DNA from: Cristatella mucedo
Taxonomy: Eukaryota; Bryozoa; Phylactolaemata; Cristatellidae
NCBI GenBank assembly: GCA_009760855.2
Contig: WPIO01000103.1
Coordinates: 174,001-238,000 of the forward strand
Direction of reading: 5' to 3'
DNA length: 64,000 nucleotides
Below are positions 1 to 11,149 of this stretch, piece by piece. Numbering within the stretch: position 1 is the stretch's first letter; every line of letters starts with the position of its first letter. The notes beneath the pieces were generated by a model. It made no database searches. It was given only the letters and a program-made list of their open reading frames with translations, and was not told the origin of the DNA. The position numbers were made by a program, and so were the translations under genes.

Positions 1-782
1 AAATATCTAGCACAGCACGGTCGATGCGACTTCGCTGTACAAGCGTTATCATTACGAGTGGCTCGAGGAAAATCCCGACAACCAACGGCCGCCAAGAGCA
101 CAGAAACCTGAAGGAGCTATGAATACGCAGAGGCTCTGAAAGGTAATCTCAACGCCACGCTCGGCGGAACGCAGCGAATTAAAGCAAAGGCCAGCCATTC
201 ACATCGCAGACAGAAGCACTAAGCCCCGCACCTTACAGACAGTGGCGGACGAGCACCGCACGCCGTACGACAGCAACGTGATACTTGAGCTTACAGCGGA
301 TCCATTATACGCACCAATCCACGTGACCAGAGGTCTTACAGCCTTGCTCCCAGTCAATCATAAGTCAGGGGCGGTGCGCCACCTAGCTTTCAGCGGGACG
401 ACGCACAGCTGCAAATGAATAGCCCGCACGCCTGCGTCGTACAAATACGATGCTCCTGGGCTAGATGCTGAGAAGAAAAAACCGTTTGCGTGAAAGGACA
501 ACGAGCGGCCGATGCAGCTGCAGCCTGCATCTGTGCACAGCTTTCTCGTGGCCGCTAACTGGCGCCAAAATAGCTCAAGCCTTCTAGGGTAATGCGTCGA
601 TTCTCTGCTCTTGAACGAAAGAAATCAGTTACTAATCCCAGCGAAGTGTCCCAAGAAGTGCTGTCGTTGAAAGCAGTCGCCGTTCCGCTTGGAATGCCGC
701 CCCCCACTGCCGCTGCAGCCGCGCCGTGCCTCGCTCGGTTGGGATGGCTAGTAAAGTCCAGCGGGCAAAGCAGCAACCGGTT
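1..782. other. Unassigned sequence
   Basis: I recognise no gene, repeat family or RNA here. Short ORFs occur on both strands around 555-813, but they overlap each other. The plus one runs into the LINE C-terminus that begins near 783, so I do not treat it as a gene. Confidence 0.4.
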
Positions 783-1079
783 TACACGGTGGCCGCATTT
801 AAAAAGAAATTAAAAACGCACCTATTTATCACAGTGTTTAGTGGGTCCCTATGATTCGACCTTTATGTGGTTATGCGTGCTGACATAGTTGCATGCTGCC
901 ACTAGCAACACTTGCATGCTGACCCTGTGCATGTCACCCCTAGCCATATTATTATTGTTTATCGAGCATGCTACCACTAAACATTTGATAGTGCTTCCTT
1001 TGCAGCAAATGTAAAACGCCTAGAAAGAGATTGAGTTCTCTGAGGGGGCTTTATCAAGTGTGTTTTATTATTATTATCA
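783..1079 (+). mobile_element. LINE-1 (CR1/L2-like) 3' end, 5'-truncated
   Basis: The copy starts at the last codons of the LINE ORF (the segment encoding a Phe-Lys-Lys-like stretch) and covers the 3' UTR with its GTGGGTCCCTATGATTCG and TGACATG-type motifs. It ends in the terminal hairpin (AAACGCC, AGAGATTGAGTTCTCT, GGGGGCTTT) and a TTATTATTATTA tail. The same 3' end occurs at 52126-52320, 58546-58700 and, inverted, at 14236, 18713 and 28606. It is a typical 5'-truncated target-primed insertion with no coding capacity. Confidence 0.85.
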
Positions 1080-1382
1080 TGGTGTGCCAGTTCCTCCTAC
1101 TCCCCCCCCCCCCCCCCGTCAAGCAAGGCTCGCCCTGGGCAATAGCTACTGTGCTACACGCTCGCTATCGGTACATGAAGTGCCAATCCTCAAAAGATTA
1201 GTAAAGAGGATCTTCGGTCTTATCCTAGGGATAAGAAGCTCGCTTTTCTCGACCCAAGTCGAGGGTTTTTGAGTAGCTCAGAAGAATCATTTGTAATTGC
1301 TTGCTGCACGCGAAAATGGTTGCCATTATGGCTCTTCTTTGGAAAAATAAATCAGGCTGTTGATTAGGTTGGCCCCAGCCTT
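1080..1382. repeat. Unassigned spacer with a 16-bp poly-C run
   Basis: A homopolymer C run lies at 1102-1117. The rest holds no gene or repeat that I recognise. Confidence 0.6.
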
Positions 1383-1560
1383 TGATCACCTTTGCTCCTG
1401 GGTTTTAGCGTAATGGTAAGTTGATTGCACTTCGTTAGGTAGATCTTGGGTTTGAGTCCGACGGCAGGCAATTATTTATTGCTCACTTTTAGCAGGTGTG
1501 CCTGTCGCTACGGCTCCTCTGCCGTTATAAAATGTGGTTGCAAACTGGTTTACCTGACCT
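1383..1560 (+). mobile_element. SINE-2 (tRNA-derived), decayed copy
   Basis: A tRNA-like head with a degenerate A box (TAGCGTAATGG) and a B box (GGGTTTGAGTCC) is followed by the family body, with the motifs GCCTGTCGCTACGGCTCCTCTGCCGTTATA and AAATG. It is related to the better copies at 31345-31515 and 57343-57495. Pol III promoter boxes are expected for the family. This copy has several substitutions and is probably inert. Confidence 0.65.
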
Positions 1561-1580
1561 AGTTTTGTAATTTTGTCAAT

Positions 1581-1684
1581 GAGAGACGGAGAAGAAAGAG
1601 AGAGAGAGAGAGAGACAGACAGAGAGACAGAGAGACAGAGAGACAGAGAGACAGAGAAACAGAGAGACAGAGACAGAGAGAGAA
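1581..1684. repeat. GA/ACAG-rich microsatellite
   Basis: The tract is imperfect (GA)n with interspersed ACAG units. ORFs read through it on both strands (Arg-Glu on +, Ser-Leu on -) are repeat artefacts. Confidence 0.9.
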
Positions 1685-2494
1685 GGCTGTCATTTAAAAG
1701 TGACTCCGGCGGCGGCTGTTCTGGTGGAGTCTCACGGAAGTACGAGAACGGACGCAAGCGATCAACGAGACTCATTCTTTTATTTCTCTCGACGCATACA
1801 CGTAGGAGAGTTCGATGAATCGCAGCAGTCAAATGGCTTAACTATTTGACGCAGGTGCCGAGTACATCAATATAAGGGGGAGGGGCTAATTACAATACCA
1901 GCATGCATCCAGCTCACACAACAAGGCACGAGTGTGGATCAAGTTGGCAACCATTATTTCCTGTGCTGGATGACATCATCTGCGAACGGATTGCTGACAG
2001 GAGAGCAAAGGCTTTTTTTCTGTGAAGGGCTGGTTTTCAAGCATTTGCCCTAGCAATGGGACCTCAGTTAGAACTATCCCCAGAAGAATTCAAAGCATTC
2101 CAGTACTGGTTTGATGGCTTTCTCCAGTGGAAGAAACTATCTAATAAAGTTGACGACTCAGTTTAAGCTGGCAGATACTGAAGTTACAAAGGTGCAGTTG
2201 CATGAAATCCTATGTTGGTGACATGAAATTTTCTATGTGTACCAACTCTCCAACATGTTAGCTGTGGTTGAAACTGGAATTTGTGAGGGTCAAAGATCTC
2301 GAGCGATGATTAATCGGAAGGGCGTCTCGCCAATCTAATTTTCTTCCAATGGTTACAAAACTGCATGAGTTGCCAGTATCTTAGAGATTCGTCTGGATGG
2401 AAATGAAGCCCCACCGCCAATCATCACCAACGGCAAGTCAGATAAAATTAAACGTGTTTCGGGCATTCTTGTACTTAAAACCAAAAGATCCTAT
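1685..2494. other. Unassigned sequence
   Basis: No clear gene. A short open stretch starting at ATG 2056 reads acidic and aromatic (LSPEEFKAFQYWFDGFL) but stops after about 35 codons. It has no family match that I recognise and could be a worn transposon ORF. Confidence 0.35.
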
Positions 2495-2760
2495 TGTATT
2501 GTATTGTATCTCCGTCTGTAACTCCACAAAGTCATTAAGACTATGTGGGTGTTACGCGGTAGAGTTTTGTATATCGAACTCACAGCCTAAGCGGCTTTCG
2601 GTACGCATTCGGTAGCCAACAGACTTCGTCTCACGCAACAAAGAAAAAGTGGGGAGCATAGTGGAGTCAGGAGAGCAGTCTAGGTAATGAGTAGCATGGC
2701 AGTAGCAGCTCAGGACCCCTGTAAAGGATGAGCCATAGTCGGCAGCAGAAGAGTATTTCT
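2495..2760 (-). mobile_element. LINE-2 3' end, (ATTAC)n-tailed
   Basis: On the minus strand this is a 3' UTR ending GTGGAGTTACAGACGGAGATAC followed by short pentamer repeats (TTGTA on +, TACAA on -). The body includes the motif CGAACTCACAGCCTAAGCGGC. The same end recurs at 6290-6427 (-), 39271-39330 (-) and 43868-44172 (+). It is distinct from LINE-1, whose tail is (ATT)n. Confidence 0.65.
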
Positions 2761-3205
2761 CATTGCGTAAGAATTATCCTAGCGCACATAAGCAGTTACA
2801 AGTAAGTGGGATGATGTCACGGTGCCACTTGTTTTGCGAGTTTGCTAAAGAGGTATACTAGTCTGGGATTCAGCTAGCACTCACTAAGCTTAGGACACAA
2901 AGCACTTGTATAAAAAAGGATAGATCGAATAATAGTTCACGCAGCAATGTAAGCTATCTCCAGACGATTGATATTGCAACAAATTAAATCATTTTTCGTG
3001 GAAGTTAATGATTATATCGAAAAAGAATTGAAAGAGGTCAACGTGGTAACCTTACGAAGCATAGCCTGCAAGAGGTCATGACTTTGGTAAAGAATTCGCG
3101 GGTTGCAGTTACTAATAGCTGTGTATCCAGTGAGGCTTGGCTATATAAACAAAAAGTGATCCTTTAAGACCTCTACTGCTTGAAATTAGATATTGAGGCA
3201 AGTTT
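2761..3205. other. Unassigned sequence
   Basis: AT-rich sequence with no ORF, RNA or repeat that I recognise. Confidence 0.4.
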
Positions 3206-5092
3206 TAATAATAATAATACATTTGATAAAGCGCCCTCAGAGAACTCAATGTCTTTCTAGGAGCTTTACAGTTGATGCAAAGGAAGCACGATCAAATGGT
3301 TAGTGGTAGCATTCTCATCTGACAACAAGAATAACCTGATTAGGGGTGACATACACAGAGTCAGCATGCATGCTTGGTTAGTGGTAGCATGTACAGTGTC
3401 AGCACGCATAAGCACGTAAAGGACGACTCACAGGGACCCACTCAATTTTGTCATAAATAGGTGCATTTTCAGTTTTTTTTAATGTGGTGAAGTCAGGAGG
3501 TGTCGTGACGCAAGTCGAGAGTCATTTTCAGGCTTTGAGAGCATAAGAACTAAAGACACCATCTCCAAAGGACTTGAGTTGTGTACGAGGTAAAGATAAG
3601 CAATTAGATTCCGAAAAGTTACTAATATTTTATAATATATATATATAATTTTAATAGTGCCGAGCTGGTTTGGTCCAGTGATTAAGGTGCTCGCCCCCGA
3701 CCACGGTCTGGCTGAGGTCGTGGGCTCGAGCCCGGAGGCATATGTGAAGCACCTGAATAGAGGTTAAGTTCTCTTGGGGCGCTACACAAGTGAATTATAT
3801 ATATTATTATTAAAAGTGGGTGGTACGATGCCTAGCCTGGTGGAGGAGTAGATCTAATAGGTTAGCTGGAGTCAAAAACTGAAGTGACCTATAAGGAGTG
3901 ACACAACCTTGAAGCCAATGCGTTGCTTGACTGGGAGCCAGTGCAGTTCGGCGAGAAGTGGTGTGATGTTGAAACTGTGACGCTTACGACGGACAAGCCT
4001 AACTGCAGAGCCTGCACCTGCTGTAAGCGCCTGATTGCACAAGCTTACAAACCAGCAAGTAGTGAGTTACAGAAGTCAAGACGGGATTAGACGAATGTAT
4101 GGATCAATTTTGATGTGGTATCCCTGTCTAAACAACTCCGAATTTTAGCAATGCTGTGTAGTTGGAAATATTCGGACTTGACTGTGGACCTGATGTGGTT
4201 GTCTAATGAAAGGTCACTTTGGAAAATGACGCCTAGATTTCATGCAGATTCGACAGGATATATGCTGGCAGAGCCGATTTTGAGTGTTAGCATTTCCAAT
4301 ATCTTAATCACACTTGGGTTTTACCACATTACACTAGCAAGTTTTATTTTATCATCATTCAATACAAGAGAATTTGCTGCCATCCATGTGCAAATGTCGT
4401 CAAAACATGCAGCAAAAGAATTTAAAAAATTCGACGTGCTGGAGGGATGGGAGAGATAAAAGCAAAGGTAAAACTGAATGCCATCCACATTGAAGTGAAA
4501 ACCTAGATTGTGCTTGGCAATCACATCGGCAAGAGGGAGAGTAATAACCCGTGAAACGAACTAGACCAAGCACGCAGCCCTGAGATATATTTCAGAGGTT
4601 CCTCGGATGATCTTTGTCCATTCACGTCAATATTCTGGAGTCTCCCACTGAGATACGATCTGAACCATTGCAGAGCAGTGCCAGTGATGCCCAGGCGAGA
4701 TGAGGGGCACTCTAGAAGAACTTTGTGATCGATAGTATCAAAAGATGCCGAAAGATCGAGCAGAACAGGTAGAGACACTCTACCTATGTCTGCATTCCTA
4801 AGTAGATCGTCGTACACCTTAAGCAACGCTGACTGTGTGGAGTGATTAGCTCTAAAGCCAGACTGGAACTTACTAGCAAGGTGCGAAGTTTCGATATATG
4901 AGTTCAGCTGGTCCGCCACGACCCGTTCCAGTGTCTTTGATAGGAATGGTAGAAGGGAGACTGGGCGGTAGTTGCTCAAGTTCTCTTGGTCTAGTGTCGG
5001 TTTCTTGAGAAGTGGCCTGACTAGAGCTTTTTTGAAAGGTGCTGGGACATGACCTGAGGCAAAGGACATTTTCACTCTGATATTATCCTGTG
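3206..5092 (-). mobile_element. LINE-1 copy, 5'-truncated, split by a SINE
   Basis: This is a minus-strand CR1/L2-like LINE whose tail (AATAATAATAAT on +) is at 3206. It runs through the 3' UTR and C-terminal domain (3420-4300) into the RT domain (4320-5075). RT signatures on the minus strand include [35 protein letters not shown] and LLDLSASFDTIDHKVL near 4700-5000. The YADD catalytic box near 4490 is mutated to a Val-Asp-Gly form, so the enzyme is dead. ORF pieces are separated by frameshifts and stops. SINE-1 interrupts it at 3619-3811. The endonuclease domain and everything upstream are missing. Confidence 0.9.
3619..3811 (+). mobile_element. SINE-1 (tRNA-derived), nested in LINE-1
   Basis: The tRNA-like head starts near 3657, with an A-box-like TGGTCCAGTGATTAAG and a B-box-like GGGCTCGAGCCCGG. 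Next comes a LINE-like 3' end (CACCTGAATAGAGG, GTTCTCTTGGGGCGC) and an ATTATTATT tail. The direct repeat AAAAG flanks it at 3614-3618 and 3812-3816. LINE sequence resumes exactly after the repeat, so the SINE inserted into an existing LINE. About 38 bp of AT-rich sequence precedes the head inside the duplication. Confidence 0.85.
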
Positions 5093-5448
5093 ATTGCCAC
5101 AGGGCCTATGACACTCGCGATGAGCATTGTTCTAGGAAACCTGCCTCCAAAGTCCTTTGCATCATTTACGTCTCAGCTAAAGACATCAAGCTCTTTGCAT
5201 CTAGCTTGCCCTTCACCCCAGTGGGCATATGTTGTCTATTTATGCTTTTCATGATTACCTGTGCACGGTTAAGCACCTGCTACTAGTCGAAGGTACTATT
5301 AACCGTTTTCCCAATGTATCTTTGTGATAAAACGTGCTAACTTAAGCTTGGTGTGTGTGTGTGCGTGAGCTTTTGTATGCTTGTATAAGTTTGATACTGT
5401 TCGGTTCGTAATTAATAAGTTCCGACTCTCTCGCAGCAAACTGTAATG
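5093..5448. other. Unassigned sequence with a short GT-rich tract
   Basis: A small GT-rich stretch lies at about 5350-5370. Nothing else is recognisable between the LINE and the gypsy fragment. Confidence 0.45.
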
Positions 5449-6290
5449 TATCTCCAGGCACGGATCAGGCTGCCTCGAAATAGATTTGGCAGTTCGCACA
5501 GCTCTTTCCACTTCTCCGTTCGCTTGTGGAAATGTGGGCTGGTCGTAACGTGCTTGAGCTCATATCGTCTCGCAAAATCATTAATTTCGTGAGATGAAAA
5601 TTGTGGACTATTGTCAGACTGCGACGACTCCGATCTGGGCTAGCGAGCAAATATGATCCGTAGCTCGGGCACCACTTCTTTGGTCGTCGATTTTGATAAT
5701 GGAGTGATTTCCATATATCGGGAATAAAAGTCGATTACAATCAGGTTCTGTCGTTCCTCGTGTTCGAAGGTATTGGCAGCGACTAGTGTCTAAGGAACAC
5801 TGCTGGGCAACAGTCTCGTGATGAATAGCTAATGCATTTGTCTCCTCTGGTTCTTTTGACAGAAGCTGCAAGAAACGACAAATATCTTAACGTCTTGGCT
5901 AATGCCTAGCCAGTAAACAGATGACCTTGCTCGGTTCCTACATTTGGTCAATCCCTGGTGGCCGTCATGGACTGACTCCAAAAGAAAAGCCTGAAGGCTT
6001 TGAGGGATATATATGCGATTGTCATAAAGTAGTAATTCATTCGACACAGAAAGATGGCTACTTATAGCAAAGTACTTCCGCAAGGTTTCCTGTAGGCAGT
6101 TGCTCAATTTAAGCCACCCTGATAGCGTATACTTTATGACAGCCTGCAGCTCATTGTCGTCAGCAGTCGCCTGCTTTACTTCGCTCAAGCGAGCTACTGA
6201 AAGCGATGTAGAAACTACTGTCTACATAACGCTGGACGGCTTCGGCTTGGTTGTGTTCCTCACTCCTAAGCAGTGGTGCTCTTAACAACG
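5449..6290 (-). pseudogene. Ty3/gypsy pol fragment (end of RNase H to integrase core)
   Basis: The minus strand encodes the end of RNase H (a Leu-Leu-Arg-Ser-Glu-Glu-His segment near 6280) and the integrase HHCC zinc-binding region near 5829-5990 (HDGHQGLTKCRNR and CSFCQKNQRR). It continues into the core up to a VRTAKSISRQPDPCL segment near 5455. It matches, region for region, the plus-strand element at about 21640-22470, so both belong to one gypsy family. The frame is broken at about 5840 and again near 5640. LTRs, protease and RT are absent. Confidence 0.85.
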
Positions 6291-6427
6291 TAATGTATTG
6301 TAATGTATCTCCGTCTGTAACTCCACAAAGCATAAAGACTGTGTGGGTGTTAAGAATTAGAGTTTTGTATAGCGAACTCACAGCCTAAGCGGCTTTCGGT
6401 ACGCATTCGGTAGCCAACAGACTTAAC
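6290..6427 (-). mobile_element. LINE-2 3' end, (ATTAC)n-tailed
   Basis: This short copy begins (on +) with GTAATGTATTGTAATGTATC, the reverse complement of the pentamer tail, and continues with CTCCGTCTGTAACTCCAC and the CACAGCCTAAGCGGC motif. It abuts the gypsy fragment on its left. It is almost identical to the copy at 2495-2640. Confidence 0.7.
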
Positions 6428-7230
6428 TGCAAAGTGTTTGGATAGAGATTTGGTTCTCCTGGGGTCATCAGGTGCTCGAAATTTGGGTCTGCTCTTTGAT
6501 AACTGGTTTGAGTTTGAAAGCTTTACTAAGAAGACAGCTTTCCGCTCTAGTAATCGCGTTAAATCCCTGTCCAAGAATAGGGAATGTCAACCACGACGGT
6601 TTGTTAAAAATTCACCAAGCTCCCTGGTTCTGTCTAAGCTGGACTACTTCAATTCCGCTTTGACCAGGCTTGCGAATACAACTAATGCCCAACTACAGGG
6701 GCGACAAATAAGACTAAAACGTCAGTAAAATAAACTTAGTGATTCAACCATGCGTCTCCTCTCAGGAACGCGACTGCGATGGCTCCCGATCGATCTTCCG
6801 ATACGGAGCACGTTTGTTGAACTGACTCACAGGGCCAGACACGGCTTGGCTCCTTCACACCCGGCTGGACTGCTGCCGCATCTTTTTTAGCCTCTTCGTG
6901 CCTCCAGGTTCTCTATGGAAATAAATTAGCTTTTTAATGCCTTTGTGTGAATACTTCTCGCGACAGAAGCTTTTTGCTCTGCACGTCCCAGATTGTGGAG
7001 TTCACTTCCTCGATTTCAGTCGCATCGACATCTACTCTCCTGCTGCCGACTGGAACACATCCTTTCCAGTCGTCCTATGCTGTCACTTCTAGGTAATTCA
7101 CTTTCTCAACTGCCCTCCTGACTCAGATTTACTTTTCACTTCCTTTTTGTTTTGTCAGATGAAGTCTGTGGCTGCCGAATGCGTATCGAAAACCGCCAAG
7201 GCGTCGACTGTGCTGTAGTACACTTCCCAG
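6428..7230 (+). mobile_element. LINE C-terminal fragment, strongly decayed
   Basis: A weak LINE tail-like motif at 6428-6465 (TGGATAGAGATTTGGTTCTC) is followed by coding remnants on +. They resemble the region after the RT domain: ARNLGLLFDNWFEFESF near 6475, a KLDYFNSAL segment near 6640, and a CGVHFLDF-like end near 6985. Stops and frameshifts are frequent. The 3' part (7150-7200) shares GTCAGATGAAGTCTGTGGCTGC with the LINE-2 end at 44020, so LINE-2 is the best guess. Confidence 0.55.
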
Positions 7231-9130
7231 CATAGCACTCGCCAGGTTCTAGTGATTTTTTAGATCTTCAGGATATATATATACAATAAACCAAGATGCA
7301 TTTGATATCTTAATATTATTGGCGAACGTAAGAAGGGTAGCGATTTATAACCACACCATATACAATTTAGTTCCCCCTGACAGCACATTTATTGACGATT
7401 CTCAAATACCGATGGAACGATCAGTATGCAAATTTGCTAAAACAACAAGGGCAACATAATTTATCTTTTGATGTAATCGTAGCAGTCACGTTGACCTCTT
7501 GATGACCTGTAATAGTCGATGTCACGTTGGTCCCGGTTCTTTAAAAATGGCTCTTTTGATAAAATCCACAGTTTCAAAACCATGCACTTTAGAAATAAGC
7601 AGTGTCCTCAAAAATGCAGGACACTTGCTTATAACAGACATCGTATCTAAAATGAAAATAAAAATTGTATTTGACATGTCAACCTAGCACGCATTAGCAA
7701 AATTCAAGTTCAAGTACGTTTGGGACATGTGCAGCTATACTTGCATTACCGACAACCACGATAAGCTGGATTCCACTGAATCCAGTTAAAGTCTAGCCCA
7801 TATTCCAAATTTCACGTCGCCGGGTTTCAAATCGGTTAATCTGAATAATTTACCAGGTAACGAAGAAAAGTTTTGGGCAAGCACTCTTGAACACAACTGA
7901 TGATTTAAAGCCAGCTATGAATGGGAAGCCCGAGTCGCTCGGTTTACCATCATACAACCTTGAAGCGCATAACAAGGAGTGTAGAACTCAAGTTTCACGT
8001 TGATCAGATTATTATAATATTAGCCTACCAGCGACATTTGCACGACACCTCGGCAGCATTATGACGAAACGTGTTGGAAGCCAAAATGCCAGGTTACCAT
8101 CAAAATAAGTCTATTAAGGTCTGCTATACACGAGAGGCGGCTGTAATGATCTGGACGCTATAAAAATCATGCATTTTTAATTTCAAGCTGATCGGATATT
8201 ATCGGAGAAGTGACATCGGCAAGATATCAGGACTGGCACTTGACTAAGGCACATTGGGGTGCAGAAGGGTTGAGGACGGCAAGCTAGAAAAATACGACAG
8301 TACTACGCATCGCAAAAAGAATTCATGATTAAAAATTATATTGTTAAGGATCGGCTAATCAGCAGTATAATGTATACTAAAGTCGAAAACCCCCGTGCGA
8401 ATCATTAGCATACTTCATTTTGAATAGCCATAGTTTCCGTGCGGAAAGCGAACACCTCGGAAACCTCTTAAAACACCATATTTTAAGGAAATTAGTAAAC
8501 TCCATTTTGGAAAGACTGGTTAAATTCAAATGGCAAATTTCCGGTAAATTGTTTCAGTCCTATTCCTGCAGAAAATGAGTAACTCCTTAGGATACACGTA
8601 TTTATGTGCAAGCCGTAGACCCTCTTTTTCCCAAGCCTTTTCCCAAACAAGTAAACACGGTCATGTCTTATTTACCGGTTAGCCCGGAGCTTCGCACCGA
8701 AAGTTAGCCACTCTACAAAGAGAATCTGGCAACCTAGTTTGGAAAGCTAAAAGCTGTGCACCCTACTTACCGTCAGATTGGCCTTCCAAGGTGTGGTCTA
8801 CACATGAATTAAAAGCAGCCTTCTAAAAGTACAGTTACTGCCCTAAAAAGCGATGTTTTCCTCTACAACCAGACTCAGTACTTACGCGGGAGCCACAATG
8901 CTGCCTCGTCATAAGTTTTTAGTGAAGTTACCCAAACAAAGTATAGTCCAAAGCTAAAACACAGCCCAGAGTAAATTAGACCGGCATTAGAGCTGCCACC
9001 AGCAGTAAATATTTTGAATTCCGGTACGATACAATTTTAAAACTCTTATACCGTTATAACTGGCTCCGCTGTCGTATAATCTTTGCTTAATCATTTGCTA
9101 GTTCCGGTGACATCAATCATTCGTTGATGA
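7231..9130. other. AT-rich sequence, nothing recognised
   Basis: I see no gene, RNA or known repeat in these 1.9 kb. There is a (TA)n run of about 10 bp near 7274. This is the longest stretch in the window without obvious mobile-element remnants. Confidence 0.4.
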
Positions 9131-9544
9131 TTACAATAATAATAATAGTAATACTATATTTCTGTAACACCATCAGAGAAATTATTTTCTCTTTAGATTT
9201 CTTCTTAATATTTTAGAATGCAGACGAAACCTTATGGAAGCAACAGCGACCCTTTCCCCCCAAAATGGGCACCGCCATGAAGGCGAAAACAGGCTGTAAA
9301 GGAACCTTTTCTTTTCACCAGAGCTAAACAACCATCTACACGCAATCAAGCAGTTACAAAATTTAATCGCGGTGGACCATGAAGTTGAAGGTTGGATAAC
9401 CTGGACTTTGCGGCGACATGCCTTGTAAGTGTGTTGCCAATGCTTCGGCCAAAACATTAAGAGAGAGAGAGAGACAGCGTTCTGTTTCTGTGACTTTGGC
9501 TCCGCAAATCCGCAAACAGGAAGTGAGGGCTGTGCTATAAAGTT

Positions 9545-9800
9545 CTCTAGAGCACACTCTGAGCCTAGGCGGCTTTTCTAGCGCATACGGTACCCAAGAT
9601 ACATCAATTAACGCAGCAAAGGGAAAGTGAGAAGCAGAAAAAAGTCAGGAAAAGCAGTTGGCGAAGTGAGTGGCACGAAGGTAGCGGCACATGACCGCTG
9701 GAAAAGATGCACCGCAGTGGCAAGCTAGAGAGAAGATGGCGAAGCGTGAGACTTGTGGAAGAAAGCTCCCAAGTCTAAGGCCGGTGGAGGAAGCGTACAT
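9545..9800 (-). mobile_element. LINE-2 3' region, diverged
   Basis: The plus-strand text from CTGAGCCTAGGCGGC through CGCAGCAAAGGGAAAGTG parallels 2575-2750 (CACAGCCTAAGCGGC, CGCAACAAAGAAAAAGTG), with the same spacing and a shared downstream AGTCAGGA motif. The tail is missing. A short GA run lies just to its left at 9460-9475. Confidence 0.5.
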
Positions 9801-10145
9801 GTCGGAAAGATAATTTCGCGATAGTCATGTACTGAGCGAGATTTCCAAGCAGCCAAGTCTTACATAAAAGCTTTGTTGCCTCTGGAGGCGAGCGCTGCAA
9901 CGACTAGTTTGCTGTGCGAAATTATTGGCATAGCGCAAAAATTTCAATAGCTCCTCTCGCTGACTGCTGAGCATCTATCTAAATGACCAGCGCGGAGCTA
10001 TGTGCTGCAGCTAGTAGATTATTTTAAAACGCCATTACTTAGCTTGGCAAAAGCTATTTTGGGTTGCAGGTCGGAATTTGCTCTTCTGTCGCGAGCGCGA
10101 TCGTCGTGACTGAAAACATTGCCCATGGACCCGAGAAAAAATATA
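9801..10145. other. Unassigned sequence
   Basis: Nothing recognised. Confidence 0.4.
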
Positions 10146-10260
10146 CAAAAGTATACAATTAATTTGTACAACACCCTAAGAGAACTTAATCTCTATTCGG
10201 GAGATTCGCATGCACCAAGGGGCTCGAGCCTACGGTCTCGGTCATCAAATATATTCCCCT
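10146..10260 (-). mobile_element. SINE-1 fragment
   Basis: Reading the minus strand, a B-box-like GGCTCGAGCCCC analogue (GGGGCTCGAGCC on +) is followed by the hairpin ATAGAGATTAAGTTCTCTTAGGG and an ATT-like tail. The A-box half is lost or unrecognisable. Confidence 0.65.
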
Positions 10261-10527
10261 TGGCCTTGTTTCGAGGCGAGCGCCTTTTTGATCAAAGTTT
10301 CGTATCCGCTGAGCATTGTTAATCCGTACTTGATGCCTGAGCTGTGGCATTACGTGTAATTTCTTGAAAAACCGTTAGGTCAAAGGTGCCAAGACTTATT
10401 GACGAATCCCATCATCGCGCTTACAAAAGTCTCAACAGATGCGCTTACGTGCTTATCGATAAGAATGATCCTGTTCAATAACGCACTAATTGATCTCTAT
10501 TTAGCTCAGATCTTTATTGCCTAAACG

Positions 10528-10893
10528 TACAGTTGCGTAACTTCGCGCACATATAGTTTTTTACAGCTCTTTTGTCACTAGGTACTAGCGTTAATGGGTA
10601 GGTCGGCTATTATAAATCTGCCAACTCTTTCCCACCGTCAGCTAGACATACCCGCAGACTAATACCTAGTGACAGCTCATGTCACGACAGCATTCTTGTC
10701 CTCTATTGATCGATTGATCGGTAATCCCGTCCGCAGGTTGACGCTCATTCGGGCGAGCAGCATTCTCAATACTTATCACGTGAGTTAACCGTGGCTTGGT
10801 CAGAAATAAAGCATGCGTAGAGTGCCTAGAAAGAGATTAAGTTTAGATGCCACAAAGAGCTATACAAGTACATACCTATTATTTGTATGACTA
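10528..10893 (+). mobile_element. LINE-1-related fragment with internal deletion, ending in the LINE tail
   Basis: On +, the start reads like the post-RT segment (RNFAHI near 10545, then HVTTAFLSSIDRLIG near 10680), parallel to LINE-1 RNLGV and HAFVTSRLDF. It then jumps to a 3' terminal motif at 10812-10893 (GTGCCTAGAAAGAGATTAAG, then AGCTATACAAGTACAT). The fragment at 12205-12690 is its closest relative here. Identification rests on a weak translation match. Confidence 0.45.
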
Positions 10894-11149
10894 TTAAATA
10901 GCCTTACGACTCTTTTGATGTGTGCTTCTGCATTTGAATTATATATGTCAGATTTTCTCAGGAGGATTTAAGTGGCAATCGGATCTCTTGAACTCGTCTA
11001 ACGTCTTTTCTAGGCTCTTTGCTATTCTTCGTGTACGTATTTCGCATTTTTAGACGGTAATTTACGCTCGTGGTATAGGTGTCCAGGCATCAGTTACGAG
11101 TGCTTTCCAACAGCATCTCCTCATGATTTGAGTCTGATTAGAGGTACAG

